DNA of 64,000 nucleotides, taken from contig NZ_JABJXT010000011.1 in the NCBI RefSeq assembly GCF_013155295.1, positions 62,001 to 126,000 of the forward strand. Direction: 5' to 3'. How positions within the stretch are numbered: position 1 is the first letter of the stretch; every line of letters begins with the position of its first letter. The DNA is from Pseudogemmobacter hezensis (lineage in GTDB: Bacteria > Pseudomonadota > Alphaproteobacteria > Rhodobacterales > Rhodobacteraceae). Below, piece by piece: positions 39,886-48,718 of this stretch. The notes below the pieces were generated by a model. It was not told the origin of the DNA and did no database searches. It saw only the letters and a list, made by a program, of their open reading frames with translations. The position numbers and the translations under genes were made by a program.

Positions 39886-39920
39886 TAAAAAAGGGCCGGA
39901 GCATTGCTCCGGCCCTTTTT
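39886..39920. terminator. Bidirectional intrinsic terminator
   Basis: AAAAAAGGGCCGGAGCA-TT-GCTCCGGCCCTTTTT is a long perfect stem with A and T tracts on the two sides. It ends the MHS transporter gene on the plus strand and the secreted-protein gene (stop at 39948) on the minus strand. Confidence 0.92.
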
Positions 39921-39947
39921 CATTCGGATGCCCTGAAAGCCGGGGCC

Positions 39948-40832
39948 TCAGTTGCCGCCTTCGATGGCCTCAGACGCGGCATGCTGAATCCATTCTGGCC
40001 AGGTCGAGCGGTCTGCGGGCCAGGATTTCGGCTCTTCATCGCCCTCATTCTTCCAGACCGCGACCGCCTGCTGGCTGTCTTTGTCGATCCACAGCCAGGC
40101 CCATTCGCTGAGGCAGGCCAGCTTGTTGCAGGCATTGCCGCTATAGCCCTGATCGATCAGGTCGCCAGAGCCCATCTGCACCAGAATGCCGGCATATTCG
40201 TCCCAGTCGCTGGCACTCATGCTGGAGGTAAACTCAGCATAGACCGGCGCAAATCCAAGCGCATCGCTGGGATGTTTGCCCGCAAGCCAGGCGAAATCCG
40301 CCCAGGTCTGGCCCTCAATCGGGGCGAAGGCTTTCGGGCCCTGATCCACCAGGCCAGACGCGGGTGTCCAGCTGTAGACCTGGGCGGGAAGGCCCGGATA
40401 GGCCCCGGTCTGGAACAGCAGCTGATCGGGCGAGGCGGTCATCTCGAACCAGCTGCAGCTTTCAATCGGGCCGTCCAGCTTTGGCACGCCATCTGCAAGC
40501 GAGATCACAAAGGGCGTGCCGCCACAGGCATTGCCACCAGAGCCTGCAACCCCGGTGACGACCGTCTGGCCTGCCACCTCGACGGTGCCATCAAGGAAGA
40601 TCAGCCCGTTGGTCAGGATCGGTTCACCGTCAACCACAACTGCCTGATCGAAATCCTCGGTCTCGGTGACCGTCACAATGTGGCCGCCGAGATCGACGCT
40701 GTCGGGACGGGCGTTTTCGGCAAATGCCATCATCGGCGTCGAGAGCAAAAGCGCGGCGAGAATGCCGCGCCTTGTGCTGCGCCTTGTGCCGCGCCTTGTG
40801 ACGGTGGCGATCGCAGGGAGGGATAGGGTCAT
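39948..40832 (-). CDS. Secreted protein of unknown function
   Basis: I do not recognise this 294-residue protein. It has an N-terminal export signal: a basic stretch with three tandem TRR units, then GILAALLLSTPMMAFA and a cleavage site before ENA. The mature part is acidic and rich in Gly, Ala, Asp and Trp. It has four Cys that could form disulfides (GNACGGTPF, ESCSWF, NACNKLACLSEW) and several W-containing segments near the C terminus. AAGGAGG lies ideally before the ATG at 40832, so strong translation is expected. It is not in an operon: a terminator follows and about 240 bases separate it from glmM. Periplasmic or extracellular location is inferred; function is unknown. Confidence 0.8.
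   Translation of the reverse strand: MTLSLPAIATVTRRGTRRSTRRGILAALLLSTPMMAFAENARPDSVDLGGHIVTVTETEDFDQAVVVDGEPILTNGLIFLDGTVEVAGQTVVTGVAGSGGNACGGTPFVISLADGVPKLDGPIESCSWFEMTASPDQLLFQTGAYPGLPAQVYSWTPASGLVDQGPKAFAPIEGQTWADFAWLAGKHPSDALGFAPVYAEFTSSMSASDWDEYAGILVQMGSGDLIDQGYSGNACNKLACLSEWAWLWIDKDSQQAVAVWKNEGDEEPKSWPADRSTWPEWIQHAASEAIEGGN
40765..40800 (-). repeat. Three 12-base tandem repeats in the signal-peptide coding region
   Basis: CCGCGCCTTGTG, CTGCGCCTTGTG and CCGCGCCTTGTG follow each other exactly and encode three TRR-G/S units, enlarging the positive charge of the signal-peptide n-region. A copy-number change would keep the frame and could tune export. Confidence 0.85.
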
Positions 40833-41074
40833 GCTGACCTCCTTCAGTGGTTCAGGCACGCGCCTGTGTTCAGAGAGAAATCTGCCGCAAAGCTGCAGGA
40901 TGCGCCAGCAGGCAAAACCTCACCCCTGGGGTGTCCGGCAAAACCCGGCCTGGTCTTAGAGGGCGCAGCGGCCCTTGGTCGCGCCTCAGGGGGGCGGATG
41001 GCGCTTTGAGAGTATTTTATGGGAGGGCAGGCCCCGGGGGGCCTGCCGCGGGGGCCTGCAGCATCCGGCGTCGC

Positions 41075-42448
41075 TTAGCCCGGCTGGTCTGCCACGGCCC
41101 CGGCGGCCCCGGCGGCCGCGACGCTGGCCGCGATCTCATCGACGACATCGTTCAAAAGCGCCTCATCCACGCATTCCGCCATGACGCGGATCAGCGGCTC
41201 GGTGCCGGATTTGCGGATCAGAATGCGGCCCTTGCCCGCGATCCGGGCCTCATTGGCGGCAATCACCGCTTTGACCTTTGCATCATCCAGCGGCAGGGCA
41301 CCGTCGGTATAGCGCACATTCTTCAAAAGCTGCGGCACGGTTTCGAACTGGCGCACCAGCTCGGATGCTTTGCTGCCAGAGCGCACCATTTCCGCCAGGA
41401 ACTGCAGCGCTGCCGCCAGCCCGTCGCCGGTGGTGGCGTAATCTGTCATCACGATATGGCCCGATTGCTCGCCGCCCAGGTTGAAGCCGCCCGCCCGCAT
41501 CCGCTCGACCACATAGCGGTCGCCGACGGCGGTGCGCTCAAGCCCGATCCCCTGCGAGGTCAGGAAGCGCTCAAGCCCCAGGTTCGACATCACCGTCGCC
41601 ACCAGCGCGCCCCCGCGCAGCCGCCCATCTGCCGCCCAGCGGCTGGCCAGCAGCGCCATTATCTGATCGCCATCGGCCACCTGGCCGAATTCATCCAGGA
41701 TCATCACCCGGTCGGCATCCCCATCCAGCGCAATCCCCAGATCGGCGCCATGGGCCACCACCGCCGCCGCCGCCGTCCCGGTATGGGTTGATCCGCAGTT
41801 GTCGTTGATATTGGTGCCATTGGGGGTGACGCCCAGCGGGATCACGGTCGCGCCCAACTCCCACAGCACCTCGGGGGCGGCGCGATAGGCGGCCCCATTG
41901 GCGCAATCGACCACCACTTTCAGCCCGTCCAGCCGCAGCCCGGGCGGGAAAGAGGTTTTGACAAATTCCTGATAGCGCCCGCGGCCATCCTCAATCCGTT
42001 TGGCGCGGCCGATATTATGGGCCTGGGCGGGCTGGATCTCGCCCTCGATCATCGCCTCGATCTCGCGCTCGGCCTCATCAGACAGTTTGAACCCGTCGGG
42101 GCCGAAGAATTTGATGCCATTGTCGTGATGCGGATTGTGGCTGGCCGAGATCATCACCCCCAGATCCGCCCGCATCGAGCGGGTCAGAAAGCCCACGCCA
42201 GGCGTCGGCACCGGGCCCAGCAGCAGCACATTCATCCCCGTCGAGGTCAGTCCGGCGGTCAGCGCGTTTTCCAGCATATAGCCCGAAAGGCGGGTGTCCT
42301 TGGCGATCACCACCCGATGCGCATCCGTGCCGTCCCGGCGAAAGTAACGCCCGGCAGCCTCGCCCAGCCGCAGCGCCATTGCCGCAGTCATCGGCCAGCT
42401 ATTGGCACGGCCCCTGACACCGTCAGTTCCGAAAAGCTTCTTCGCCAT
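41075..42448 (-). CDS. glmM: Phosphoglucosamine mutase
   Basis: GlmM converts glucosamine-6-phosphate to glucosamine-1-phosphate for peptidoglycan and LPS synthesis. The 457-residue protein begins [16 protein letters not shown] and shows the phosphoserine loop [20 protein letters not shown], metal-binding DGDADR in [16 protein letters not shown] and the C-terminal phosphate-binding [14 protein letters not shown]. All catalytic elements are intact. The last ~20 residues are Ala/Gly-rich and variable. It follows folP by three bases, and folB-folP-glmM is a frequent order in Rhodobacterales. The about 240 bases between it and the unknown secreted-protein gene hold no gene. Confidence 0.96.
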   Translation of the reverse strand: MAKKLFGTDGVRGRANSWPMTAAMALRLGEAAGRYFRRDGTDAHRVVIAKDTRLSGYMLENALTAGLTSTGMNVLLLGPVPTPGVGFLTRSMRADLGVMISASHNPHHDNGIKFFGPDGFKLSDEAEREIEAMIEGEIQPAQAHNIGRAKRIEDGRGRYQEFVKTSFPPGLRLDGLKVVVDCANGAAYRAAPEVLWELGATVIPLGVTPNGTNINDNCGSTHTGTAAAAVVAHGADLGIALDGDADRVMILDEFGQVADGDQIMALLASRWAADGRLRGGALVATVMSNLGLERFLTSQGIGLERTAVGDRYVVERMRAGGFNLGGEQSGHIVMTDYATTGDGLAAALQFLAEMVRSGSKASELVRQFETVPQLLKNVRYTDGALPLDDAKVKAVIAANEARIAGKGRILIRKSGTEPLIRVMAECVDEALLNDVVDEIAASVAAAGAAGAVADQPG

Positions 42449-42451
42449 TGC

Positions 42452-43498
42452 CTATTCCTCGTGGTAATTGCCCTGGATCGCCTGCCAGATCGACAGGGCC
42501 TGGCGGGTCTCTCTTGTGTCATGAACGCGCAGGATCTGCACGCCACTGGCCGCGCCCTGCAGCGCCACCGCAACCGAGCCGGAAACCCGCTCTGACGCAG
42601 TGGCGGCCCCGGTGATCGCGCCGATAAATTTCTTGCGTGAGGCCCCCAGCAGCAGCGGCAGGCCGAATTCGTGAAAACTGCCCAGGTCCCGCAAAAGCTG
42701 CAGGTCATGCGCGGTGGTCTTGCCAAAGCCGATGCCGGGGTCGAGGATCAGGTTTTCCGGCCGGATCCCGGCGCTCAGCGCGGCCTCAACCCGCTGAAAA
42801 AGGTGATCGCGCACCGCCCAGAGCACATCGTCATAATGGGCGTGTTTTTGCATGGTCTCGGGCGTGGCAACCGAATGCATCAGCACAATCGGGGCCCCCG
42901 ATTGCGCCGCCAGCGCCGCCATATCCGGGTCAAACCGCATGGCCGAAACATCGTTGATGATATTCGCGCCCGCCTGCAGCGCGGCCTCGGCAACGGCGGC
43001 CTTGCGGGTGTCGATCGAAATCGGCGCGGTGATGCCGGCGGCCCGCAGGGCGGCAATCACCGGCGCGGTGCGGGCGATTTCTTCGGCAACCGGCACCTCA
43101 GCCGCGCCTGGCCTGGTGCTTTCGCCGCCAATATCCAGGATCTCGGCATCGCGCAGCATCTCTTGCGCGCGGGCCAGCGCGGCCTCTGGCAGGTTATGGC
43201 GGCCGCCATCGGAAAAGCTGTCAGGGGTGACGTTCAGAATGCCCATGATGCGCGGCTGGTTAAGGGAAAGCCCGACCAGATCGGCCCGCGCTGCGCTGAT
43301 CCGCGCAAAGCCCGCCCCGTGATGCGCATCGTCGCGCACCTCGGCGGCTGTGCCGTCACGCCCGCTCAGCCGCGCCTCGTTCCACCACAGGTGGCGGCTG
43401 CCGCCAAGGCTGCGACGCGGTGCCGTTTGGGCCGCGCTTGCGCCGCTGCGGGGCAGGGGCTGAAGGATCTGATCGGGGTCAGGCAGGCTGAAGGACAT
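42452..43498 (-). CDS. folP: Dihydropteroate synthase
   Basis: FolP joins p-aminobenzoate to hydroxymethyl-dihydropterin diphosphate. The 348-residue product has an N-terminal extension of about 85 residues and then the TIM-barrel: RIMGILNVTPDSFSDGGRH, ILDIGGESTRPGA, ISIDTRKAAVAEAAL, INDVSAM, LDPGIGFGKTTAHDLQLL and LLLGASRKKFIGA. All pterin and diphosphate contacts are present. The ATG at 43498 is the first plausible start after folB's stop at 43567; its ribosome-binding site is weak and the open frame continues upstream into folB. The gene is adjacent to folB, whose product acts two steps earlier in the same pathway, and just ahead of glmM. Confidence 0.93.
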   Translation of the reverse strand: MSFSLPDPDQILQPLPRSGASAAQTAPRRSLGGSRHLWWNEARLSGRDGTAAEVRDDAHHGAGFARISAARADLVGLSLNQPRIMGILNVTPDSFSDGGRHNLPEAALARAQEMLRDAEILDIGGESTRPGAAEVPVAEEIARTAPVIAALRAAGITAPISIDTRKAAVAEAALQAGANIINDVSAMRFDPDMAALAAQSGAPIVLMHSVATPETMQKHAHYDDVLWAVRDHLFQRVEAALSAGIRPENLILDPGIGFGKTTAHDLQLLRDLGSFHEFGLPLLLGASRKKFIGAITGAATASERVSGSVAVALQGAASGVQILRVHDTRETRQALSIWQAIQGNYHEE

Positions 43499-43566
43499 AT
43501 TTGCTGCAGTTTTGTGCTTTGTCCGGCGCTTTTGCGACTTTGGCCGGGCCGTGACAAGGGCCGCAA

Positions 43567-44481
43567 TCAGACCTTGCGGGCCGGGATGCGGCTTCCCGCC
43601 GGAACTGAAACATCGCCGTGAAGGATCAGCTCTGCCGCCGCCATTTCCTCGGCCAGCCACAGGGCCAGCGCCACCGCATCACGGCTTTGCGGCCCGTCAA
43701 CCGCATCCAGCACCAGTTTCGAGGGCGCCCATACCACCGAGCGGCCGCGCCGGATCGCCCAGTCGATTTCGGTTCGTGAGGAAACCACCACGCAGCGCGG
43801 ATCGCGGGCGGCCAGCACCCAGGCGTTTTGCTCAATCGCCAGCAGATCGACGCGGCGCTGCGTCGGGCGGTGCCCTGTCTGCGGCCGCGCCATATCGGGC
43901 AGGCCGACCGTGAAGATCACCGGCACGCCCGGGGCCAGCAGCTGATCGATTCGCGCTGCCAGATCAGGGGCATGGATGGTTTCATTGTCGAGATAGGCGA
44001 CCCGCGGATGCACCAGGTCATCACTGTCGCCATCCTCGCTGCGCAGCGGGATTTCAGCGCGCGAGCGCACGATCTCAACCCCAAGCGCATAGGGGCCGAC
44101 ATCGAGTTTTTCGATGCGGATGAAAGCGCGCATCGCCTGGGGCTCGGCCAGAAGACGCTCGGCCAGGTGTTCGGCCAGCGTCTCCAGCAGGTTCAGCCGC
44201 CCGGTCGCCAGCTCGGCGGCGATTGATTCGGTGATCCGGTCATAAGAGAGGATGCGGTCGACATCATCTTCCAGCGGCTGCGGCGTCGGGCGCACCTCGA
44301 TCACGATATTGAAACGCAGGCGCTGTTTATGGCCGCGCTCTTTCTGAAAGGCGCCGATATCGGCCTCGACGATATGGTCGCGCAGGCTGATCCGGTCGCG
44401 CGGATCTGCGCCTGCAGAGGCCTCAGAGCGTTCCTGAGGATGGGCAAAAGCCATTGCGCTGTCGCTGGTCGTCATGGTCAT
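43567..44481 (-). CDS. folB: Dihydroneopterin aldolase with an extra C-terminal domain
   Basis: Residues ~30-140 are a FolB domain (7,8-dihydroneopterin to 6-hydroxymethyl-dihydropterin plus glycolaldehyde): DHIVEADIGAFQKERGHKQ with catalytic Glu48, LNLLETLAEHLAERLL, and catalytic Lys125 in FIRIEKLDVGPYALG. Free-standing FolB is about 120 residues; this one has 304. Residues ~158-300 form a second domain whose end (APSKLVLDAVDGPQSRDAVAL and then ALWLAEEMAAAELILHG) loosely resembles amino-acid-kinase-fold proteins, without a recognisable nucleotide-binding glycine loop. AGGAGGG precedes the ATG at 44481. The role of the extra domain is unknown to me; it precedes folP on the same strand. Confidence 0.88.
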   Translation of the reverse strand: MTMTTSDSAMAFAHPQERSEASAGADPRDRISLRDHIVEADIGAFQKERGHKQRLRFNIVIEVRPTPQPLEDDVDRILSYDRITESIAAELATGRLNLLETLAEHLAERLLAEPQAMRAFIRIEKLDVGPYALGVEIVRSRAEIPLRSEDGDSDDLVHPRVAYLDNETIHAPDLAARIDQLLAPGVPVIFTVGLPDMARPQTGHRPTQRRVDLLAIEQNAWVLAARDPRCVVVSSRTEIDWAIRRGRSVVWAPSKLVLDAVDGPQSRDAVALALWLAEEMAAAELILHGDVSVPAGSRIPARKV

Positions 44482-44688
44482 GCGCCCTCCTGCGGGCAAA
44501 ATGGCCAGGGAAACTGGCACGCCGCCGGGGCGACATTTGCCCCGCGCCGCGCAACCCCAGGGGGAAAGTGCGGCACGGGTAGCGCATGATTAGCAGCAGC
44601 AAAGCCCGATCCCAAGTCATTAACCGACCTGTCCTGACCGGGAACAGACCGGCGTGCCCTGTCTGGTCTGTCAGGCGGGCCTTTCAGA

Positions 44689-45774
44689 TCAGCCGCGGAC
44701 GCCGGGCTGACGGTAGAAAAGATGCGAGCCGATGGCGGTGGTATGGGCGAATTGCTTCGACCAGGAGGGCCGGACGCCATAGGTGTGGAAATGGGTGGCG
44801 CCGGCGGTCAGATTGCGGGGCGCGCCGCTCAGCATCAGGCTGGCGATCCGGCCTGCAACCTCACGCGGCGTCTTTTCACGCATGGTGGTCGAGGTGCCGT
44901 CGCAGGTATAGGAAAACTGGCAGCCGCCGCTATTGGCCTGACGCACAACGCCGCAGACGCTGGCCGGATAGCGGCCGCTGTCACGCCGGTTCAGGATCAC
45001 TTCGGCCACCGCGAACTGGCCCTGCAGGCTTTCGCCGCGCGATTCGAAGTAGATCGCCTCGGTCAGGCATTGCCATTCGCGCCCGCTTTGGGTGATGGGC
45101 TGCGCCATCAGCCAGTTCATGTCATAGCGCAGGGCGGCCTTTTGCAGCCCCTGGGTCTGGCCGCTCTGGCCATTTGTGGGGGCAGAGGCCTGCACGATAT
45201 TTGCCTCGGCAGCCCCTGCCGTCGCGGGCTTGCCCAGCAGGGAAAACCCGTTGCGCGTGGTGGTTTTCCTGACCACCCGGCGGATCTTCTTGCCCTCAGG
45301 CGTGTCGATGATGGTTTCAGAGACCACCTCTTCGGTGACCTGAACATTGCCCGAATTCGTGGCCGAGACCTTTGCCGCATTGCGCGACGCGCCGCCTGAG
45401 ATCAGCGTGCCAGAGGGCTTTGTGCTGATCACCCGGCTTTTTGCGGCAGGGGCGACCAAAGGCGCGGCGGCATTCGCCACGATTTGCGGGCTGACAATGG
45501 CCGCGCCCTGGACGGGCTGCGCCAGAACCGCACCATTGGGCGCGGCAACCGGCTGGCGGGTGGCCCGGCCAGAGGTGTCATTCTCCAGATCGTTCAGATG
45601 CGATTTTTCATTGCCAAGCAGCTGGCCCATCTGTCCGGCCAGATCAAGCTGCGGCCTGTTCATGTCACTGCGCGTGACCTCTGCATGGGCCGCCATCGGG
45701 GCAGCCAGCTGGGTGAGGGCGACGGCGGCGGTCACAGCGACAGCTGCCATCACATTCCCTGAGCGTTTCATCAT
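44689..45774 (-). CDS. SleB-type cell wall hydrolase, secreted
   Basis: The 361-residue protein has a signal peptide (to about AAHA), a long disordered Ala/Ser/Thr/Val-rich middle (residues ~50-215) and a C-terminal Hydrolase_2 domain. That domain shows CLTEAIYFESRGESLQGQFAVAEVILNRRD, with the likely catalytic Glu in the AIYFESRGE motif, plus CGVVRQ, CQFSYTCDG and ATHFHTYGVRPSW. Relatives are spore-cortex-lytic SleB/CwlJ enzymes; in alphaproteobacteria they act as periplasmic muramidases/transglycosylases in wall turnover. Four Cys in the domain probably form disulfides. The N terminus begins MMK, with AGGA upstream. It is a single gene with a 250-base upstream gap. Confidence 0.87.
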   Translation of the reverse strand: MMKRSGNVMAAVAVTAAVALTQLAAPMAAHAEVTRSDMNRPQLDLAGQMGQLLGNEKSHLNDLENDTSGRATRQPVAAPNGAVLAQPVQGAAIVSPQIVANAAAPLVAPAAKSRVISTKPSGTLISGGASRNAAKVSATNSGNVQVTEEVVSETIIDTPEGKKIRRVVRKTTTRNGFSLLGKPATAGAAEANIVQASAPTNGQSGQTQGLQKAALRYDMNWLMAQPITQSGREWQCLTEAIYFESRGESLQGQFAVAEVILNRRDSGRYPASVCGVVRQANSGGCQFSYTCDGTSTTMREKTPREVAGRIASLMLSGAPRNLTAGATHFHTYGVRPSWSKQFAHTTAIGSHLFYRQPGVRG

Positions 45775-45931
45775 CGGGTTCCTGCTCTGTTACCCCAAGG
45801 CCTGGATTTCACCAAACTCTGGTGGCACCAAAAACGCGGCTTTGGCCAAAACTATGGCGCGGGCCGCACAACAAGTGGGTTGAGTAGGCGAATCGTCCGC
45901 CTTCGGTCCAGTATTGTTGCCAAATCGTCAC

Positions 45932-45973
45932 AAGAACTCTGTTGGCGTCGGCGAGAATACGCCGACAGTTCTT
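45932..45973 (-). other. Extended hairpin between ppdK-like and sleB-like genes
   Basis: On the minus strand AAGAACT-GTCGGCG-TATTCT-CGCCGAC-(eight-base bulge)-AGTTCTT forms two stacked seven-base stems. It lies ~50 bases after the PPDK-like stop and ~160 bases before the hydrolase start. It lacks a U tract; it could be a weak terminator or part of the hydrolase leader RNA. Confidence 0.5.
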
Positions 45974-46023
45974 AAGAAATACTTTAGCTGCGCGTCACAA
46001 CCACATGATATTGTGTTTTTATT

Positions 46024-48579
46024 TCACCTGGACGCATGTTCCCCAAGGGCCAGATGGGCCGCCGCGAGTCGCGCCATGGGCACGCGATAGGGGCTGCAAG
46101 AGACATAATCGAATCCCGCAGCGCGGCAAAAAGCGATGGAAAGCGGGTCGCCGCCATGCTCGCCGCAGATGGAAAGCCGCAGTTCCTGGCGGGTTTCGCG
46201 CCCGCGTTCCGCACCGATCAGCAGCAATTCGCCCACCCCGTCCTGGTCGAGGATATGGAAGGGATCCTCGGGGAAAACGCCCTGCTGCACATAGGTGTTC
46301 ATGAACCGCCCGGCATCGTCGCGCGACAGACCATAGGTCATCTGGGTCAGGTCATTGGTGCCAAAGGACAGGAAGGCCGCGTGCTGCGCGATCTCACCCG
46401 CCCGCAGGCAGGCGCGGGGCGTTTCCACCATCACGCCCAGCCGATAGTCGAAATCGGCGTTTGCCCTGGTGCGCACGGCCGCCGCGACGGCGTCGATGCG
46501 GGTTTTGACCAGCTCGACCTCGCGGGCGGCCGAGACGAGGGGGATCATCACCTCGGGCACGATCACCGCGCCGCGCCGGGCACTTTCGATCGTGGCCTCA
46601 AAGATCGCCTGGGCCTGCATGTCGTAGATCTCGGGCAGCACCACGCCGAGGCGCACGCCGCGCATGCCCAGCATCGGGTTGACCTCGCGCAGCGCCTCGG
46701 CACGGCGGGTGACCTCGGAAAGCGGGCGGTCCAGCGCCTCGGCCAGCTCGCGCAGCCCTTCGCGTGAGGCGGGCAGGAATTCATGCAGGGGCGGATCAAA
46801 CAGGCGGATGCAGACCGGAAGCCCCTGCATGATGTTGAAAAGCTGGACGAAATCCTCGCGCTGCATCGGCAGCAGCCGCGACAGCGCCGAGGCGCGGTCG
46901 GCCGAGGTATCGGCGAAGATCATCTCACGCATGACGGTGAAGCGGTCTTCCTCAAAGAACATATGTTCGGTGCGGCACAGCCCGATGCCCTCGGCGTTGA
47001 AATTCCGGGCGGTGGCGGCGTCCGAGGGGGTGTCGGCATTGGCGCGCACGCCGATGTCGCGGAACTCATCCGCCCAGGTCAGCAGCTGGCGGAAACTGTC
47101 GTCCAGCGCAGGGGGCAGCATTTCGGCCGCGCCCGCCAGCGCCTCACCGCGCGAGCCGTCGATGGTGATGATATCGCCCTCGCGGAAGATGCGGCCATCG
47201 CGGGCGGTCAGTTTGCGGTCCTTGCCGTCAAGGCGCAGATCGGAGGCGCCGACCACCGCAGGCAGGCCAAGACCGCGGGCGATCACGGCGGCATGGCTGG
47301 TCATGCCGCCGCGTTCGGTCAGGACGGCGGCGGCGGAATGCATGCCGCGGATGTCTTCGGGCGCGGTCTCGCGGCGCACGAGAATACATTGCTCGCCACG
47401 TGCGGCAGAGGCCTGGGCGGCCTCAGAGGTGAAGACCAGGCGGCCCGTTGCGGCCCCGGGCGAGGCGGCGATGCCGGTGGCGATCACGTCGCGGATGCCG
47501 CGCGGATCGACCTGATGGTGCAACAACTCGGACAGCGCGCGCGGCTCGACCCGCAACACCGCCTCGGACTTCGGGATCACCCCATCCTCGGCCAGCGCCA
47601 CGGCGATTTTCAGCCCGGCGCGGACAGAGCGCGTCACCCGAATCGCATCAAGCACCGAGAGGCGGCCATCCTCGACGGTGAATTCGATCTGCATTTCCTC
47701 GCGCAGTTTGGCGCGGCAGGCGGCCCCCATGCGGATCAGATCCTGCATGATTTCAGGGGCTTCCTCTTCCAGTGAGGGGCCGCGCGGGTCGCGGGTCAGG
47801 TAAAGCGCCTCACGCGCGGCAAGCGCGTCACGGCCCTGGCTTTGGCCCAGATAGCGGCCGGTGATGCGGTTTTGCCCGGTGACGCTGTCGACGAACTGGA
47901 TGACGCCAGAGCCGGATATGCCCTGGCCGATGCCCTGGGCCATTTCCTGGACCACAAGGCCAAGGGCGGCATCCTCTGGCGCCCCTTTGGCCGAGCGCAG
48001 CAGGCGGGCCGAGGTGCCCTCCCACGCCCGCGCCATCGAGCGCAGCACTTCGGAAAGCTGGCGGGCCGGGTCTTCGGGGAATGGCTCGTCGGTCTCATAT
48101 TCGTAAAGGCGGCGCAGCTCGCGCAGCGCATCGGGGCCGGGCCGGACATCCTCGAACATATCGGGGTCAAGCCGGGCGACATTGATCGCATAGCCCTGGA
48201 TGAAGCGGCACCAAAGCGCATCGGCGGCCTCGCGGCCATGGGTTTCGCAAAGGGCGGCGTGGCGGGCGGCGTTCAGCCCGATATTGAGGATGGTTGCCGG
48301 GCCGCCCCAGTCGGGATTGGCGGGCGAGGCGCGGACAGAGACCAGCGGGCCTGCGGTCTGGTCGGTGCCGAAATGGGCAAGGATCGCGCTCGCATCAACG
48401 GGTTGCCCCTGGGCCAGCGCGCGGATCGTGGCGGCAGGCAGGGCAACCGATTGTGGCACCGGCAGCTCAAGGCGCACCAGCCGCTGCAGGCATTTCGCCT
48501 TCCAGCCATGCGCCTCGGTGGCGATGGGGGCGGAGGGGGTGATTTCCGAAAAGGCGGTGAGGGTCACTTGTTTCTGCAC
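46024..48579 (-). CDS. ppdK: Pyruvate phosphate dikinase-like protein with altered nucleotide-binding domain
   Basis: The 851-residue protein has PPDK architecture. The swivelling domain is intact with phospho-acceptor His429 in GGMTSHAAVIARG. The C-terminal PEP/pyruvate barrel is intact (LCRTEHMFFEEDR, MLGMRGVRLG, SFGTNDLTQMTYGLSRDD, CGEHGGDP). The N-terminal ATP-grasp part is eroded: no GGKGANL loop, VSVRASPANPD instead of VSVRSGAKFSMPG, GRYLGQSQG where GEFL-NAQGED is expected, and LSVLDAIRVT in place of the ATP-contacting LQTR. Whether it still uses ATP is doubtful. The start is GTG at 48579 with AGGAG eight bases upstream; an ATG at 48669 lies in the spacer. It follows glyS by 140 bases. 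Confidence 0.85.
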   Translation of the reverse strand: MQKQVTLTAFSEITPSAPIATEAHGWKAKCLQRLVRLELPVPQSVALPAATIRALAQGQPVDASAILAHFGTDQTAGPLVSVRASPANPDWGGPATILNIGLNAARHAALCETHGREAADALWCRFIQGYAINVARLDPDMFEDVRPGPDALRELRRLYEYETDEPFPEDPARQLSEVLRSMARAWEGTSARLLRSAKGAPEDAALGLVVQEMAQGIGQGISGSGVIQFVDSVTGQNRITGRYLGQSQGRDALAAREALYLTRDPRGPSLEEEAPEIMQDLIRMGAACRAKLREEMQIEFTVEDGRLSVLDAIRVTRSVRAGLKIAVALAEDGVIPKSEAVLRVEPRALSELLHHQVDPRGIRDVIATGIAASPGAATGRLVFTSEAAQASAARGEQCILVRRETAPEDIRGMHSAAAVLTERGGMTSHAAVIARGLGLPAVVGASDLRLDGKDRKLTARDGRIFREGDIITIDGSRGEALAGAAEMLPPALDDSFRQLLTWADEFRDIGVRANADTPSDAATARNFNAEGIGLCRTEHMFFEEDRFTVMREMIFADTSADRASALSRLLPMQREDFVQLFNIMQGLPVCIRLFDPPLHEFLPASREGLRELAEALDRPLSEVTRRAEALREVNPMLGMRGVRLGVVLPEIYDMQAQAIFEATIESARRGAVIVPEVMIPLVSAAREVELVKTRIDAVAAAVRTRANADFDYRLGVMVETPRACLRAGEIAQHAAFLSFGTNDLTQMTYGLSRDDAGRFMNTYVQQGVFPEDPFHILDQDGVGELLLIGAERGRETRQELRLSICGEHGGDPLSIAFCRAAGFDYVSCSPYRVPMARLAAAHLALGEHASR

Positions 48580-48718
48580 TGCAGCACTCCTGGCACGGCT
48601 GGCAGAATAGGGCGGATTTTTTATGGCGCAAGCGCTGTGATGGGCGCGGGGGGCAGTGCCTCCGGCCATATGATCCCGCCCCCCGGCGCGTTTTGCGCAT
48701 GGGGGGCAGGGGCGGGGC

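Noticed and set aside
40740-40832. Tat signal in the unknown secreted protein
   Set aside because: The arginine pairs come from a short tandem repeat (TRRG/TRRS) and lack the S/T-RR-x-F-L-K context.
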